Shown piece after piece: positions 7,457 through 17,405 of a DNA stretch of 40,550 nt. The position numbers and the translations under genes were made by a program. The DNA comes from an uncultured Bacteroidota bacterium (GTDB lineage Bacteria; Bacteroidota; Bacteroidia; Flavobacteriales; Flavobacteriaceae). The notes under the pieces were generated by a model. The model had not been told where the DNA came from. It saw only the letters and a list, made by a program, of their open reading frames with translations, and ran no database searches. Location of the stretch: positions 1 through 40,550 of the forward strand of contig CABXUS010000011.1 in the NCBI GenBank assembly GCA_902515405.1, given 5' to 3'. Each line of letters starts with the position of its first letter. Position 1 is the first letter of the stretch.

Positions 7457-10231
7457 ATGAAAGAAAGTTTAAATAATGTAATCAATATTCAAGGAGCTGA
7501 AATGCATAATTTGAAGAATATTGATTTAAAAATTCCGAAGAAACAATTAATCGTTATAACAGGATTATCTGGTTCTGGAAAATCAAGCCTAGCTTTTGAC
7601 ACAATATATGCTGAGGGACAAAGAAGATTTATAGAAAGTCTATCATCTTACACAAGACAATTTTTAGGTAAATTAAATAAACCTAAGGTAAAAAAAATTG
7701 AAGGCCTATCTCCAGCTATTGCTATAGAACAAAAAGTAAATAATTCTAACCCAAGATCAACAGTCGGGACTAGCTCTGAAGTATATGATTATATAAAGCT
7801 TTTATATGCTAGAGTTGGAACTACATTTTCACCTATATCAAATGAAATTGTAAAAAAAGATTCAATTGAAACAGTTATTAAACTAATTAAATCATTAAAT
7901 AAAGGAGATAAATTTTTAATTCTTTCAAAAATAGAGGTATCTGAAAAAACTGAGTTAAAAGATTTTTTTCAATTCTATTTTGATCAAGGTTATGCAAGAA
8001 TTGAATACGATGGAGAGACAATAAACATTCAAGATGCAATAGACAAAGACATTAAAAACTCTTTTTACTTGATAGTTGATAGGTCAATTTATTATAATGA
8101 TAATGATTATTTAAATAGAATAATTGATTCCATTGAAAATGCTTTTTTTCAAGGAAATAATGAGATGTATATAAAAACCTTAAGTGATGATAACTATCAC
8201 TTTTTCTCAAAAAAATTTCAAAAAGATGGTATAGACTTTATAGAGCCTAATGAGCATTTATTTAGCTTCAATAATCCTTTTGGAGCATGTCCAACTTGTG
8301 GGGGTTATGGTGATATTATGGGAATAGACCCTGATTTAGTTATTCCCAATAAAGGTCTTTCAGTTTATGATGATTGTATAGCTCCGTGGAGAGGACAAAA
8401 ACTAAAAAAATACAAACAATTATTAATAAAGAACGCTCACCTATTTGACTTCCCAATTCATAGACCTTATTATAAACTTTCAAATGAACAGCAAGACTTA
8501 ATTTGGACAGGCAATGATCATTTTAAAGGGATCAATTATTTTTTTCAAAAACTTGAGAAAAAAATGTATAAAATTCAAAATAGGGTTATGCTATCAAGGT
8601 ATAGAGGTCGTACAAGATGTGGAGATTGTAACGGTAAAAGGCTAAGAAAAGAAGCAGAACATGTAAAAATAAATAATAAGTCTATCCAAGATATAGTCGA
8701 TGTTTCTTTGGAAGAGAATTTAAAGTTTTTTAAAAAATTAAGCTTTAATGAAAAAGAAAAAGAAAAAAGCAAAAGAATTGTTCAAGAAATTATTAATAGA
8801 TTGAGTTTTTTGTGCGATGTGGGGTTATCTTATTTAACATTAAATAGAAAATCGAATACCCTTTCTGGTGGTGAAACACAAAGAATAAATTTGGCAACTT
8901 CATTAGGAAGTGCATTGGTCGGCTCTATATATGTTTTGGATGAGCCAAGCGTTGGTCTTCACCCGGAGGATACAACCAAGCTAATTAAAATATTAAAAAA
9001 CCTTAAAGATTTAGGAAACTCAGTTTTAGTTGTTGAGCATGATGAAGACATAATTAGATCTGCAGATCAAATTATTGATTTAGGGCCTGGTGCTGGTTCT
9101 CAGGGAGGTAGTGTAATTGCACAAGGATCGCTAAAGAAAATAATGAAATCTAAATCATTAACAGTTGAATATTTAAATCAAAATAATCTAATAGAAATTC
9201 CTAAAAACAGAAGAAAATCGTCAAATAAAATTTACTTAAAAGGTTGTAGAGAGAATAATTTAAAGAATATAAATGTTGAAATTCCTTTAAATTCTATGGT
9301 TTGTATTACTGGTATTTCGGGAAGTGGAAAAACAACTTTAGTAAAAGATATATTATACCCTTCTCTTTTAAAACATAAAGGAATTTTTAAAGAAAAACCT
9401 GGAGAATTTGATAATCTCGGTGGACAAGTAGATTTAATAAGTTCAATTGAATACATAGATCAAAATCCAATCGGAACATCATCGAGATCGAATCCAGCTA
9501 CATATATAAAAGCATACGATGACATAAGAAATCTTTTCTCCATTCAAAAGACTTCAAAACAATTTTCCTTAAAACCTAAACATTTTTCATTTAATGTTGA
9601 TGGAGGAAGATGTGATGAATGCAAGGGTGAAGGAGAAATAAAAATTGAAATGCAATTCATGTCTGACATTAAACTTAAATGTGAATCCTGTAAAGGCAAA
9701 AGATTTAAAAAAAATGTTTTACAAGTAAAGTATATGAACAAAAATATTGATGATGTTTTAAATATGACTATTGATAATGCTTATCAATTTTTTCTTTCAA
9801 ACAATCAAAATAAAATTGCAACAAAACTTAAATGTTTAATTGATGTGGGTATGGGTTATGTTAATGTAGGTCAATCATCTTCAACTCTATCTGGCGGTGA
9901 AGCACAAAGAATTAAATTGGCTTCGTTTTTATTAAAGGGTAAAAATAAAGAAAATACACTATTTATATTTGATGAGCCCACCACTGGATTGCATTTCCAT
10001 GACATAAAAAAATTATTAAAATCTTTCAATTATTTAATTGAGTATGGACACTCCATAATAGTTGTAGAACACAATATTGATCTTATTAAATCTGCTGATC
10101 ATATAATTGATTTAGGTCCTTTTGGAGGAGATAAAGGAGGGAGTATAGTATTTACTGGGACTCCGGAAGAATTAGTTAAAGATAAAAAATCACTACTTTC
10201 AAAATTCTTAAAACCTAAAATTTCCAGCTAA
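7457..10231 (+). CDS. uvrA: Excinuclease ABC subunit A
   Basis: A 924-residue damage-recognition ATPase of nucleotide excision repair. It has two ABC ATPase units: Walker A GLSGSGKSS at residues 36-44 with GQRRFIESLSSYTRQFL, and GISGSGKTT in the second half; both signature motifs are present (TLSGGETQRI and TLSGGEAQRI). A UvrB-binding region lies between the first Walker A and the zinc segment. The second zinc module is complete (CDECKGEGEI with CESCKGKRF), and CGDCNGKRL is present in the first half. In the first zinc module only the second CxxC pair (CPTCGG) remains. Bacteroidota often carry two UvrA paralogues, and this looks like the variant with the reduced first module. ATG 7457 is preferred over TTG 7451. 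Confidence 0.93.
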   Translation: MKESLNNVINIQGAEMHNLKNIDLKIPKKQLIVITGLSGSGKSSLAFDTIYAEGQRRFIESLSSYTRQFLGKLNKPKVKKIEGLSPAIAIEQKVNNSNPRSTVGTSSEVYDYIKLLYARVGTTFSPISNEIVKKDSIETVIKLIKSLNKGDKFLILSKIEVSEKTELKDFFQFYFDQGYARIEYDGETINIQDAIDKDIKNSFYLIVDRSIYYNDNDYLNRIIDSIENAFFQGNNEMYIKTLSDDNYHFFSKKFQKDGIDFIEPNEHLFSFNNPFGACPTCGGYGDIMGIDPDLVIPNKGLSVYDDCIAPWRGQKLKKYKQLLIKNAHLFDFPIHRPYYKLSNEQQDLIWTGNDHFKGINYFFQKLEKKMYKIQNRVMLSRYRGRTRCGDCNGKRLRKEAEHVKINNKSIQDIVDVSLEENLKFFKKLSFNEKEKEKSKRIVQEIINRLSFLCDVGLSYLTLNRKSNTLSGGETQRINLATSLGSALVGSIYVLDEPSVGLHPEDTTKLIKILKNLKDLGNSVLVVEHDEDIIRSADQIIDLGPGAGSQGGSVIAQGSLKKIMKSKSLTVEYLNQNNLIEIPKNRRKSSNKIYLKGCRENNLKNINVEIPLNSMVCITGISGSGKTTLVKDILYPSLLKHKGIFKEKPGEFDNLGGQVDLISSIEYIDQNPIGTSSRSNPATYIKAYDDIRNLFSIQKTSKQFSLKPKHFSFNVDGGRCDECKGEGEIKIEMQFMSDIKLKCESCKGKRFKKNVLQVKYMNKNIDDVLNMTIDNAYQFFLSNNQNKIATKLKCLIDVGMGYVNVGQSSSTLSGGEAQRIKLASFLLKGKNKENTLFIFDEPTTGLHFHDIKKLLKSFNYLIEYGHSIIVVEHNIDLIKSADHIIDLGPFGGDKGGSIVFTGTPEELVKDKKSLLSKFLKPKISS

Positions 10232-11719
10232 TAAATTATTAATAAAAGTATTTATTGATTCAGATGATTTTGATTTATATATCATAAACATATATATAAT
10301 AGAGACAAGTAAAGTATTTAAAGTAATTTTAATAATATTAGATAATTCTAAATCTAGGTTCTTAATAAGAAAATAGATTGCACTGCCATCACCGTCTTTA
10401 TCTGCAAATAGTAAAAATATTAATACAATAATTGCTAAAACTTTTATTGAATGAATTGAATAAGGCATTATATTAAGCTTGATTTTTATATAAATTACCT
10501 TAACTAAAGTAAAGATAGCAACAACTATTAAGGTTGATAAAGCAGCCCCATTTATACTATAAATATCAATTAAAACATCATTTAAAAAGTATACTGATAT
10601 TGCCATAAAAATTGAAAAAGGTAGAGTTATCTTATAAAATTTTGCTGTTGCCAATATTGCAGGACCGCAGCCAAAGCTCATTAATACAAGCTTACTAATC
10701 GAGATCATTAGAACAACCCAAACAGCATTACCATAAGATGAATTTGACATTAATTCATAAAAAGGTTCAATATTTATATTAATCAAGAGAAAAAATAAAC
10801 CAGCAATAATTAAAAGATTTATTGAGCTTTTAGTATATAAATTATTTAATTCATTTATGTTGTTTTTGTTTATAGATTTAGCAACTAATGGATTTATAAT
10901 TTGAAACATAGCTCTTCCAGGAATTTCAACAACAGTAGCTATAAAAACAGCTACTGCATAAAAAGCAGTTTGGCTAATTGCTTCCTTTTGAGGAATCATA
11001 AACTTATCTATATCAATGAGTATGCTTGCAGCTGAACCTGCAAGAAAAATATAGAAAGAATATGTTAAAATACTTTTTATATTTTTTGGAAGACTAAATG
11101 TAAATTTAGGCAAGTAAAGACTAAATGAATAAATCATCATTATAAGTAGTCTTAAATAATAAAAGCCTGTAAGCCACCAGACAAAATCTTCTTTAGATAA
11201 AAGATCAAGATAAACGCATATCAATAAGATGAAAATTGAAAGTCTTGGAAATATTTCTTTTAAAAAATTTCCAAAAACAGATTTAAGTTGAACACGGGCC
11301 CAGGAATAAAATACTTCAAAATAAGAAGTTGCAAAAGCAACTAAAAAAATCACCCAAACATATGAGTCTATTATTGGATTTTGAATTGAAAGAAATCCTC
11401 CAATTAAATCATGAAATTCTATTACTAAAAATGATATTGGTATTATAGTAAAAAAGGGAATAAAAATTACAGATGACATAAATGAATCTCTATCATTTTT
11501 GTTTGTATATACACTATAAAACTTAATAATTGTATGTTGACTTCCAAATGATACTAAAGGCATTAATAGATTTGAAGTTGCAAGAAGAAAAACAACAAGA
11601 CCATAGTATTCTTCTTGAAGAAAAACAGGATAAAAGTATAGAGTATTGATTGCCCCAATTAATATCGCAATTGATATTATAATTATATTTTTATATGATT
11701 GGTTGAATACAATTCCCAT
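10208..11719 (-). CDS. Wzx-like polysaccharide flippase (MOP superfamily)
   Basis: A 503-residue integral membrane protein with about 12-14 predicted helices and the layout of oligosaccharide flippases (polysaccharide_synt family), which move lipid-linked sugars across the inner membrane. Visible family cues are the N-terminal helix pair around AINTLYFYPVFLQEEYYGLVVF and a conserved central stretch AFYAVAVFIATVVEIPGRAM. It is the last gene of a minus-strand operon, starting one base after the upstream glycosyltransferase. Its 3' end overlaps the convergent uvrA by 24 bases. The exact substrate cannot be told from sequence. Confidence 0.85.
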   Translation of the reverse strand: MGIVFNQSYKNIIIISIAILIGAINTLYFYPVFLQEEYYGLVVFLLATSNLLMPLVSFGSQHTIIKFYSVYTNKNDRDSFMSSVIFIPFFTIIPISFLVIEFHDLIGGFLSIQNPIIDSYVWVIFLVAFATSYFEVFYSWARVQLKSVFGNFLKEIFPRLSIFILLICVYLDLLSKEDFVWWLTGFYYLRLLIMMIYSFSLYLPKFTFSLPKNIKSILTYSFYIFLAGSAASILIDIDKFMIPQKEAISQTAFYAVAVFIATVVEIPGRAMFQIINPLVAKSINKNNINELNNLYTKSSINLLIIAGLFFLLININIEPFYELMSNSSYGNAVWVVLMISISKLVLMSFGCGPAILATAKFYKITLPFSIFMAISVYFLNDVLIDIYSINGAALSTLIVVAIFTLVKVIYIKIKLNIMPYSIHSIKVLAIIVLIFLLFADKDGDGSAIYFLIKNLDLELSNIIKITLNTLLVSIIYMFMIYKSKSSESINTFINNLLAGNFRF

Positions 11720-11720
11720 T

Positions 11721-13001
11721 CTAAATATTCAAAACTATTTGTTCAATTTTTTTTGCAATATTAATAGATAAATATTTTTCATCTAATTCTTTTTTAGGCT
11801 TTACACCCTTTAAAAAAACTTGATAGCATTTATAAATATAATTTTTTAAATCCTCATAGTTGTCATAATCAAATGACATCCCTGACTTTGTTTCATTAAT
11901 TATTTTTTCTAAGTCGCTCCCTTTGTTTGAGATTCCTAGAATATTTTTCTTTGATGATAAGTAGTGAAAAATTTTTCCAGGAACAATATCATCTGAATCA
12001 GGATAGTTAACAGAACATACAACTTGAAGCTGTGATTTTGAAATCTCATCATCTAACTGCTTTTTTGACATATAAGATAAAATTTTACGATCACGAATTT
12101 TTTTAAATTCGATAGAGTTTATAACTCTTCTCTCAATATTTCCAATAAGAATTATCTCTAAAAGATCTTTAAATTTTTCATCCGATTTTATTAAATCATT
12201 TAAAGCAAGCCAAAGATTTTTTGGATTTTGAATTTCTTTCATTGAACCCGCATAAATAATTCTAAACTTATTATGATCAGTTGACTCAATCTCCTTTTCA
12301 AAACCACTTGGCACATAATATGAATTCTTGTTTTTAATTGAAAATTTAGATTTCAAAGATTCAGATGTGGTAAATACTCCATCACAATTCTTAAGCACAT
12401 CGGCTTCAGCTTTCTCATGTTTTTTGATTGTTAAGTCTAATTCATTTAGTAATTTATTTTGAAAAAAATTAGACCATGGATCTCTAAAATCAGCAATCCA
12501 TTTTATACCAGAATCTTTTTTTAGTTTCATTCCAGCTAAGTGCATTGAATGAGGAGGTCCAGTAGTAATTAAATGATTTAAATTATGTTTTCTATAATAG
12601 TTTTTTAAAAATTTATAAGATGGATTAATAAGAAACTTTCTTGCATCAGGAAAAAGGAATAATTCCCTTAGAGTATATATAAATTTTCTAGCAACTTGGT
12701 CATACATGTATGATTGTGTACTACTATAGTCTGAGTAATAGTTATTAAATAAAATATTCTCGCTTGGGGAAGTCATAAACTTAGGAAATTCAAAGCCTTT
12801 TATTTTATTGACCTTTATTTTTGGGTTTATTATTTCAAGACTGCTTTTTTCTCTTATAGGATATTTAGGATTTTTAAAAGTAAATACATGAATATCCCAT
12901 CCTAAATCACAAAGATGATTAGCAAATCTTAACCATCTTTGAACACCAGAACCACCAGCTGGAGGCCAGTAATATGCTAAAATTCCGATTGATTTATTCA
13001 T
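11721..13001 (-). CDS. Glycosyltransferase family 4-type
   Basis: A 426-residue cytosolic glycosyltransferase with the GT-B two-domain layout. The N-terminus YYWPPAGGSGVQRWLRFANHL is the acceptor-side glycine-rich opening seen in family 4-like enzymes (WcaI/WbuB-like). The C-terminal nucleotide-sugar domain includes FRIIYAGSMKE and the segment VPGKIFHYLSSKKNILGIS, where the usual EX7E region has been replaced by a related P-x-K-x-F-x-Y pattern. It overlaps the upstream glycosyltransferase by eight bases. It probably adds a sugar to a surface glycan; donor and acceptor are unknown. Confidence 0.85.
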   Translation of the reverse strand: MNKSIGILAYYWPPAGGSGVQRWLRFANHLCDLGWDIHVFTFKNPKYPIREKSSLEIINPKIKVNKIKGFEFPKFMTSPSENILFNNYYSDYSSTQSYMYDQVARKFIYTLRELFLFPDARKFLINPSYKFLKNYYRKHNLNHLITTGPPHSMHLAGMKLKKDSGIKWIADFRDPWSNFFQNKLLNELDLTIKKHEKAEADVLKNCDGVFTTSESLKSKFSIKNKNSYYVPSGFEKEIESTDHNKFRIIYAGSMKEIQNPKNLWLALNDLIKSDEKFKDLLEIILIGNIERRVINSIEFKKIRDRKILSYMSKKQLDDEISKSQLQVVCSVNYPDSDDIVPGKIFHYLSSKKNILGISNKGSDLEKIINETKSGMSFDYDNYEDLKNYIYKCYQVFLKGVKPKKELDEKYLSINIAKKIEQIVLNI

Positions 13002-14172
13002 AAATAGAAATAAGTTGTTTTGAAATTATAGAATTATTAAGCTTATCTATAGCTTTTTTACAATTGAGTTTCAATTTATTATATAGATCTGAATTTTTAT
13101 GTAATTCAATTACTTTATTTGCAAAATCTTCTTTGCTTCTGTCTTTGAAAACAGATCCTATATTATATTTTTTAACAAGTTCAGATTGAGCTGTAACATT
13201 ACTGCTTATTACTGGGCAATCAAATGAAATATATTGAAAAACTTTATTTGCATAGGTAGTATCGTGATGAATATTTTTGTGTAATGGAGAGAGTCCAATT
13301 TTAGAAACCGAAAGATATTTACAGATTTCACTTTCTTTTACCCATCCAATAAAATCCACTAAATTTTCAACATTATAATCCTTAACCGTTTGTTTTAAAA
13401 CTGTATCAAATGAGCTTTTACCTAATATGATAAGTTTTATATTTGGAATTGATTTTTTTATTTTATTAAGCGATTTAATTACAGTTAATAAGCCTCTTCT
13501 TTTGCTGGTATTTCCAACATAAATCATAATAAATTTATCAGCGAATAATTTTTTTAAAGTTTTATTTTCAGTTCTTTTTTCAAAGAAACTTTTTCTAACC
13601 GTATTGGGATATACAATTATTTTATCTTGATCTATTTGAACCCTTTGAAGGATTTCTTTTTTTGCATGGTCAGTCACCACAATAACTTTATTAGCTTTTT
13701 GTATAAATTTTTCTTCTGCTTTTTTCCATCTTAAAGGACTTATTAAAAGTTTACCCAAAAATGAATTGACATGCTTATAGAACTTCATAATCTCAGGCCT
13801 GTTTTCATGCAGGTCAAGATTATACTTTATTCCAAACTTACTAGCTGCAGATATTGCAGCCTGAGCTATTTGTATATCATGAATATGAAGTATTTCAACT
13901 TTTGATTCAAAAATAAAATCATCGATTTTCTTTTTTAAAATATCATTATAAAAACTAACATCATTAGCTAATGCGGACAATTTATAAGTTAAGTTAGAGC
14001 AGTGATATCTATATACATTAATATTATTTATTTTTTCTTTTTTTATAAATAATGGGTTGTATGATAAACAAAAAAGAAAGACTTCATGTTTAGAATTAAT
14101 CAACTCTTCACACTGATTGGTTATCCTTGCATCATCTGGATAAATTGAATCTAAAATCATCCCAATTTTCAT
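12994..14172 (-). CDS. Glycosyltransferase family 4
   Basis: A 392-residue GT-B glycosyltransferase. The N-terminal domain has ILHIHDIQIAQAAI and the donor domain has FIMIYVGNTSKRRGLLTVIKSL, DFIGWVKESEICKYLSVSKIGLSPL, and TYANKVFQYISFDCPVISSN, which corresponds to the C-terminal signature of family 1/4 enzymes. It overlaps both neighbours (four bases with the methyltransferase, eight with the second glycosyltransferase), so all are one transcript. A role in building cell-surface polysaccharide or glycolipid is inferred from the neighbouring flippase. Confidence 0.87.
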   Translation of the reverse strand: MKIGMILDSIYPDDARITNQCEELINSKHEVFLFCLSYNPLFIKKEKINNINVYRYHCSNLTYKLSALANDVSFYNDILKKKIDDFIFESKVEILHIHDIQIAQAAISAASKFGIKYNLDLHENRPEIMKFYKHVNSFLGKLLISPLRWKKAEEKFIQKANKVIVVTDHAKKEILQRVQIDQDKIIVYPNTVRKSFFEKRTENKTLKKLFADKFIMIYVGNTSKRRGLLTVIKSLNKIKKSIPNIKLIILGKSSFDTVLKQTVKDYNVENLVDFIGWVKESEICKYLSVSKIGLSPLHKNIHHDTTYANKVFQYISFDCPVISSNVTAQSELVKKYNIGSVFKDRSKEDFANKVIELHKNSDLYNKLKLNCKKAIDKLNNSIISKQLISIYE

Positions 14173-14729
14173 AGATTCAATACACCTTTATAATAATTAG
14201 TATAATTTTCCATTGACCTTTCAGCATAAACAGCGTAATACCTATTTGTAAAATTTCTTAGTAGTGGTCTAAATCCAATTTTTTTAGATGGGTTTTTCCA
14301 ATACTCTTTTTTGATTATTTTCCAGCCTGATTTTTCAAGAAGCCAATCAAACTGCCAAGGCTCAAACTCGTGATAATGCCTATCAAGAGGGTCAGACTTA
14401 CTTTTATATGCTTTTGAAAACCATAACTTAATGGGAACAGTTAAAAAAATCCTTTTGGCAGTTATATTTTTTAATAGAGGATAGGGTGAAACTAAATGCT
14501 CAAGTATCTCAAATCCAGTTACAAGATCTACGTCATCTGGTATTTCAATATTAGGACTATCATCTAAATCTTCACCACTTGTATTGTAAACTTTATAGTT
14601 GTTCTGCTTCATAATTTCAGAAAAAGGATTTCTTACTCCAATATCAAAAACAACAGAGGGAGCAGGACAAACTTCTTTTAACATTCTTAAAGTCTTTTTA
14701 TATCGTTCTGTTGGAAGTTTTTTATACAT
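14169..14729 (-). CDS. Class I SAM-dependent methyltransferase
   Basis: A 186-residue protein with a compact Rossmann methyltransferase layout. Motif I is VVFDIGVRNPFS (glycine-poor but in place), an acidic residue ends strand 2 (YNTSGEDLDD), and the post-motif sequence LVTGFEILEHLVSPYPLL matches the EvxEHL pattern of methyltransferase family 11/23. The C-terminus contains HYHEFEPWQFDWLLEKSGW, also typical. In a glycan operon it may methylate a sugar or lipid carrier, but the substrate is not visible. It overlaps YfhO by eight bases. Confidence 0.75.
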   Translation of the reverse strand: MYKKLPTERYKKTLRMLKEVCPAPSVVFDIGVRNPFSEIMKQNNYKVYNTSGEDLDDSPNIEIPDDVDLVTGFEILEHLVSPYPLLKNITAKRIFLTVPIKLWFSKAYKSKSDPLDRHYHEFEPWQFDWLLEKSGWKIIKKEYWKNPSKKIGFRPLLRNFTNRYYAVYAERSMENYTNYYKGVLNL

Positions 14730-17133
14730 TTTTAAGCTCTTTTTTAAAATAAAGTCCTATTAAAATTAAAAGAATAAAATTGAATGACAACATAATTGCA
14801 GAACCCTGTCTAATAACATTAGGATCAAATTCAAATCTGATTGTATAATCTCCTTGTGGCACCTCCATTCCTCTTAAAAGATAGTTTACTTTGTGATGTT
14901 CAATAGGTTTTTCATTAATAAATGATTTCCAACCGTTAGAATAAAATGCTTCAGAAAAAACTATAAATCCCACAGATTTAGAGGAGATTTTATAAATCAA
15001 TTCATTTGATTTTCTACTAATTAACTCAACACTATTTCGATCGTCATAGTTGTAGCTTTTATTTTTAAGTTTTCTACTTAAACAATCTTTTGAATAGTTT
15101 AATTTATCAAGAAGAAGAATCTCATCGTTTTCATTTTCCACCTCAATTATGTTTTCAACAAACCAAGCATCTCCTAGATTTTGCTCATTTGTTTTAAGAC
15201 TCAAAGAGTTACTTTCATTGAGATCAACTATGTACTTTACGTTAAGCATATTAAGTACATTATTTTTATTTTTTGAAAGATAAAAGTCATAAATGTTCTG
15301 CATTCTTTTTGGCTTTGCAGCATGGTAGCCTGAAATAGAATTATGAAAATAAGAAGATCTGCCATTTACAAATCCACGGTATGATTCGTAAACCCTGTAG
15401 CTAGATTTATCTTTTAATATTTCTTTATCAATTTGATTTTGATTAAAAGGTACTTTTACTTTTGAACTACTTGAAAAATCATCTTCATTAACATACTTCA
15501 TGTCTACATTCCAAAGGTCAACTAATACAATAATTGTAATTAATACTAGGCTGTAATTCTTTTTTAAAATTCGTCTTGAATTAGACCAAAAAATTAAAGA
15601 CATAATTAAAACAATAGAAATTGACCTAATAATATCTGACTTAAAAACCTCTTGCCTCTCTTTAATTATTAAATCTAATATTTCTGGGTACGTAGAGAAT
15701 ACTTCAAAATCTGATTTAAAATCCAGAAAACTAAAGCCAAATAAAAACAAAATAGCAAGTACAAATAAAAAAATTGCAGATGTATAAAATAATTTTTTAT
15801 ACTTTTTTCCACTTATATTTTCAGTTTCATAAAATTTATATAATCCTAAAGCAGCTACGAGTGGAATAACAAATTCAATAATAACCTGTATTGATGATAC
15901 CGCCCTAAATTTATCGTAAAAAGGAAAATAGGCGATCATAAAATCTGTCAGAAAGGACAAGTTTTTTCCCCAAGATAGAGTTAAAGAAAAAATTATAGCT
16001 GGAATAATCCATTTCAAATGTCTTTTATCAATAAAGAAAAGAGCTATTAAAAAAATATAAAAAACACTAATTCCAATATATGCAGGTGCAGCTACTATAG
16101 GTTGATTTCCCCAATATAATCTAGAGTTTTGATATATTAAATTTGCGCTTTCATTGTCGTAGTTTCTAAGTTCTTTTACAAAATCAGAATCTTTGTCGAT
16201 TAAGTCTGAAGATCCACCACCCATAAATCGGGGAATTATCAAATTAAAGCTTTCTAGTTTTCCATAACTATATTCAGTTATATAATCATTACTTAACCCA
16301 TTGAGTTTTTCTTTTTTACTTCCATCTGGGTTTATTGAAATTTCCGATTTCCCTCTAGTGCTAAAGTCTGTATATTCTTGAGTTGCTAAAATTGAAGATG
16401 CGTTTAGAAGTATAGCAAATAACGTAGTTAAAAAAACAAAAACTAATTTTTTAGTTCCATTTTTAAGATCACTTTTTATAAAATCATCAAATACATTAAT
16501 TAGAGTTATTAATCCAACTAACATTAAAAAATAATATGTCATTTGATAATGATTGGCATTAATTTGAAGCCCTAAACCAATAGAACCAATTATAAAACCA
16601 CTTAAATATTTTTTTTCCAGAATTTTAAATAGTCCTGCTAAAGCTAATGGTGCATATCCAATAGCCAATGCTTTTGTATTATGCCCAACACCAAGAATAA
16701 TAATTAAGTAAGTAGAAAATGCAAAAGCAATAGCTCCAAAAAAAGCATATTCACTCTTTACTTTCATACTTAATAAAAGAAGAAAAAAGGAAACTAAATA
16801 AACAAATAAATAATCAGCAGGTCTAGGTAAAAACCTAATTAGTTTATCAAGTTTGTCAAGAAAATCAAAAGGATATTTTACAAGCACTTGATAGCTTGGC
16901 ATACCTAAAAATGCATTATCAAGCCAAAATGGCTCTTCATTATATTTTTCTCTATGATCAACTATTTGTTTTGACATCCCTGAAAATTGATCAATATCGG
17001 ATTGTTTTATTTGTTTGCCAGATAAGAGCGGATTAAAATATAAGAGTGATATAATAGCAAATGAGCCTATAATTGATAGGTTTATAAAAAAAGATTTTGT
17101 TAAATATTTACTCATCAATTTCTTCATAGTCAA
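14722..17133 (-). CDS. YfhO family membrane protein
   Basis: An 803-residue polytopic membrane protein of the YfhO family, large GT-C-like proteins proposed to transfer sugars outside the inner membrane. The N-terminus has the family landmarks KQSDIDQFSGMSKQIVDHRE and EPFWLDNAFLGMPSYQV, then about 11-13 hydrophobic helices, and after residue 550 an extracytoplasmic domain ending in a final helix. In Flavobacteriia it regularly follows DUF4834, as here, with a 26-base overlap. An in-frame ATG six bases downstream (at 17127) is an equally good start. The acidic D in QSDID could act as in GT-C enzymes; this is inference. Confidence 0.85.
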   Translation of the reverse strand: MTMKKLMSKYLTKSFFINLSIIGSFAIISLLYFNPLLSGKQIKQSDIDQFSGMSKQIVDHREKYNEEPFWLDNAFLGMPSYQVLVKYPFDFLDKLDKLIRFLPRPADYLFVYLVSFFLLLLSMKVKSEYAFFGAIAFAFSTYLIIILGVGHNTKALAIGYAPLALAGLFKILEKKYLSGFIIGSIGLGLQINANHYQMTYYFLMLVGLITLINVFDDFIKSDLKNGTKKLVFVFLTTLFAILLNASSILATQEYTDFSTRGKSEISINPDGSKKEKLNGLSNDYITEYSYGKLESFNLIIPRFMGGGSSDLIDKDSDFVKELRNYDNESANLIYQNSRLYWGNQPIVAAPAYIGISVFYIFLIALFFIDKRHLKWIIPAIIFSLTLSWGKNLSFLTDFMIAYFPFYDKFRAVSSIQVIIEFVIPLVAALGLYKFYETENISGKKYKKLFYTSAIFLFVLAILFLFGFSFLDFKSDFEVFSTYPEILDLIIKERQEVFKSDIIRSISIVLIMSLIFWSNSRRILKKNYSLVLITIIVLVDLWNVDMKYVNEDDFSSSSKVKVPFNQNQIDKEILKDKSSYRVYESYRGFVNGRSSYFHNSISGYHAAKPKRMQNIYDFYLSKNKNNVLNMLNVKYIVDLNESNSLSLKTNEQNLGDAWFVENIIEVENENDEILLLDKLNYSKDCLSRKLKNKSYNYDDRNSVELISRKSNELIYKISSKSVGFIVFSEAFYSNGWKSFINEKPIEHHKVNYLLRGMEVPQGDYTIRFEFDPNVIRQGSAIMLSFNFILLILIGLYFKKELKNV

Positions 17134-17314
17134 TATAATCTCCTACTTCTTTTTTGCTTTTAAATTTGAAGTCTTTTTCAGGTTCTTTTTTCTTATAAGA
17201 TTGTTGAAATTTTTCTAGATTCTTTTTAATAACATACCTAATAATATAAGGAGCTAGTTTTTTTAGGATATAGCTAAAAATTATAAAGAATAAAATTATG
17301 TATAAGAATATCAT
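17108..17314 (-). CDS. DUF4834 family small membrane protein
   Basis: A 68-residue protein with one N-terminal membrane helix (about residues 2-20), a basic middle and an acidic C-terminus KKEVGDYIDYEEIDE, the hallmark ending of DUF4834. Its function is unknown. It is the first gene of the minus-strand operon leading to YfhO, the glycosyltransferases and the flippase, and it has a strong Bacteroidota promoter match upstream. The YfhO start lies inside its coding sequence, so translation of the two is probably coupled. Confidence 0.82.
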   Translation of the reverse strand: MIFLYIILFFIIFSYILKKLAPYIIRYVIKKNLEKFQQSYKKKEPEKDFKFKSKKEVGDYIDYEEIDE

Positions 17315-17323
17315 GTCTGTTAT

Positions 17324-17358
17324 TATTATTCAAAAATACAATTAATCATATGAATCAA
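17324..17358 (-). promoter_or_regulatory. Bacteroidota-type promoter for the DUF4834-YfhO-glycan operon
   Basis: Read on the minus strand there is a TTG at 17358-17356, a 17-base spacer and TATTTTTG at 17338-17331, matching the Bacteroidota consensus TTG-N17-23-TAnnTTTG. The start site should fall near 17324, giving a leader of about ten bases before the DUF4834 ATG at 17314. This is the best full promoter match I found in the window. Confidence 0.65.
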
Positions 17359-17382
17359 TTTATATGAGATTTTAATTTAAAT

Positions 17383-17390
17383 TATATTTG
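17383..17390 (+). promoter_or_regulatory. Possible -7 element (TATATTTG) before the barrel protein
   Basis: TATATTTG matches TAnnTTTG and ends 15 bases before the ATG at 17406. No clear TTG is found at the expected -33 distance. It would make a divergent pair with the promoter at 17324-17358. Confidence 0.4.
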
Positions 17391-17405
17391 AATTATTAAT
17401 ATAAT

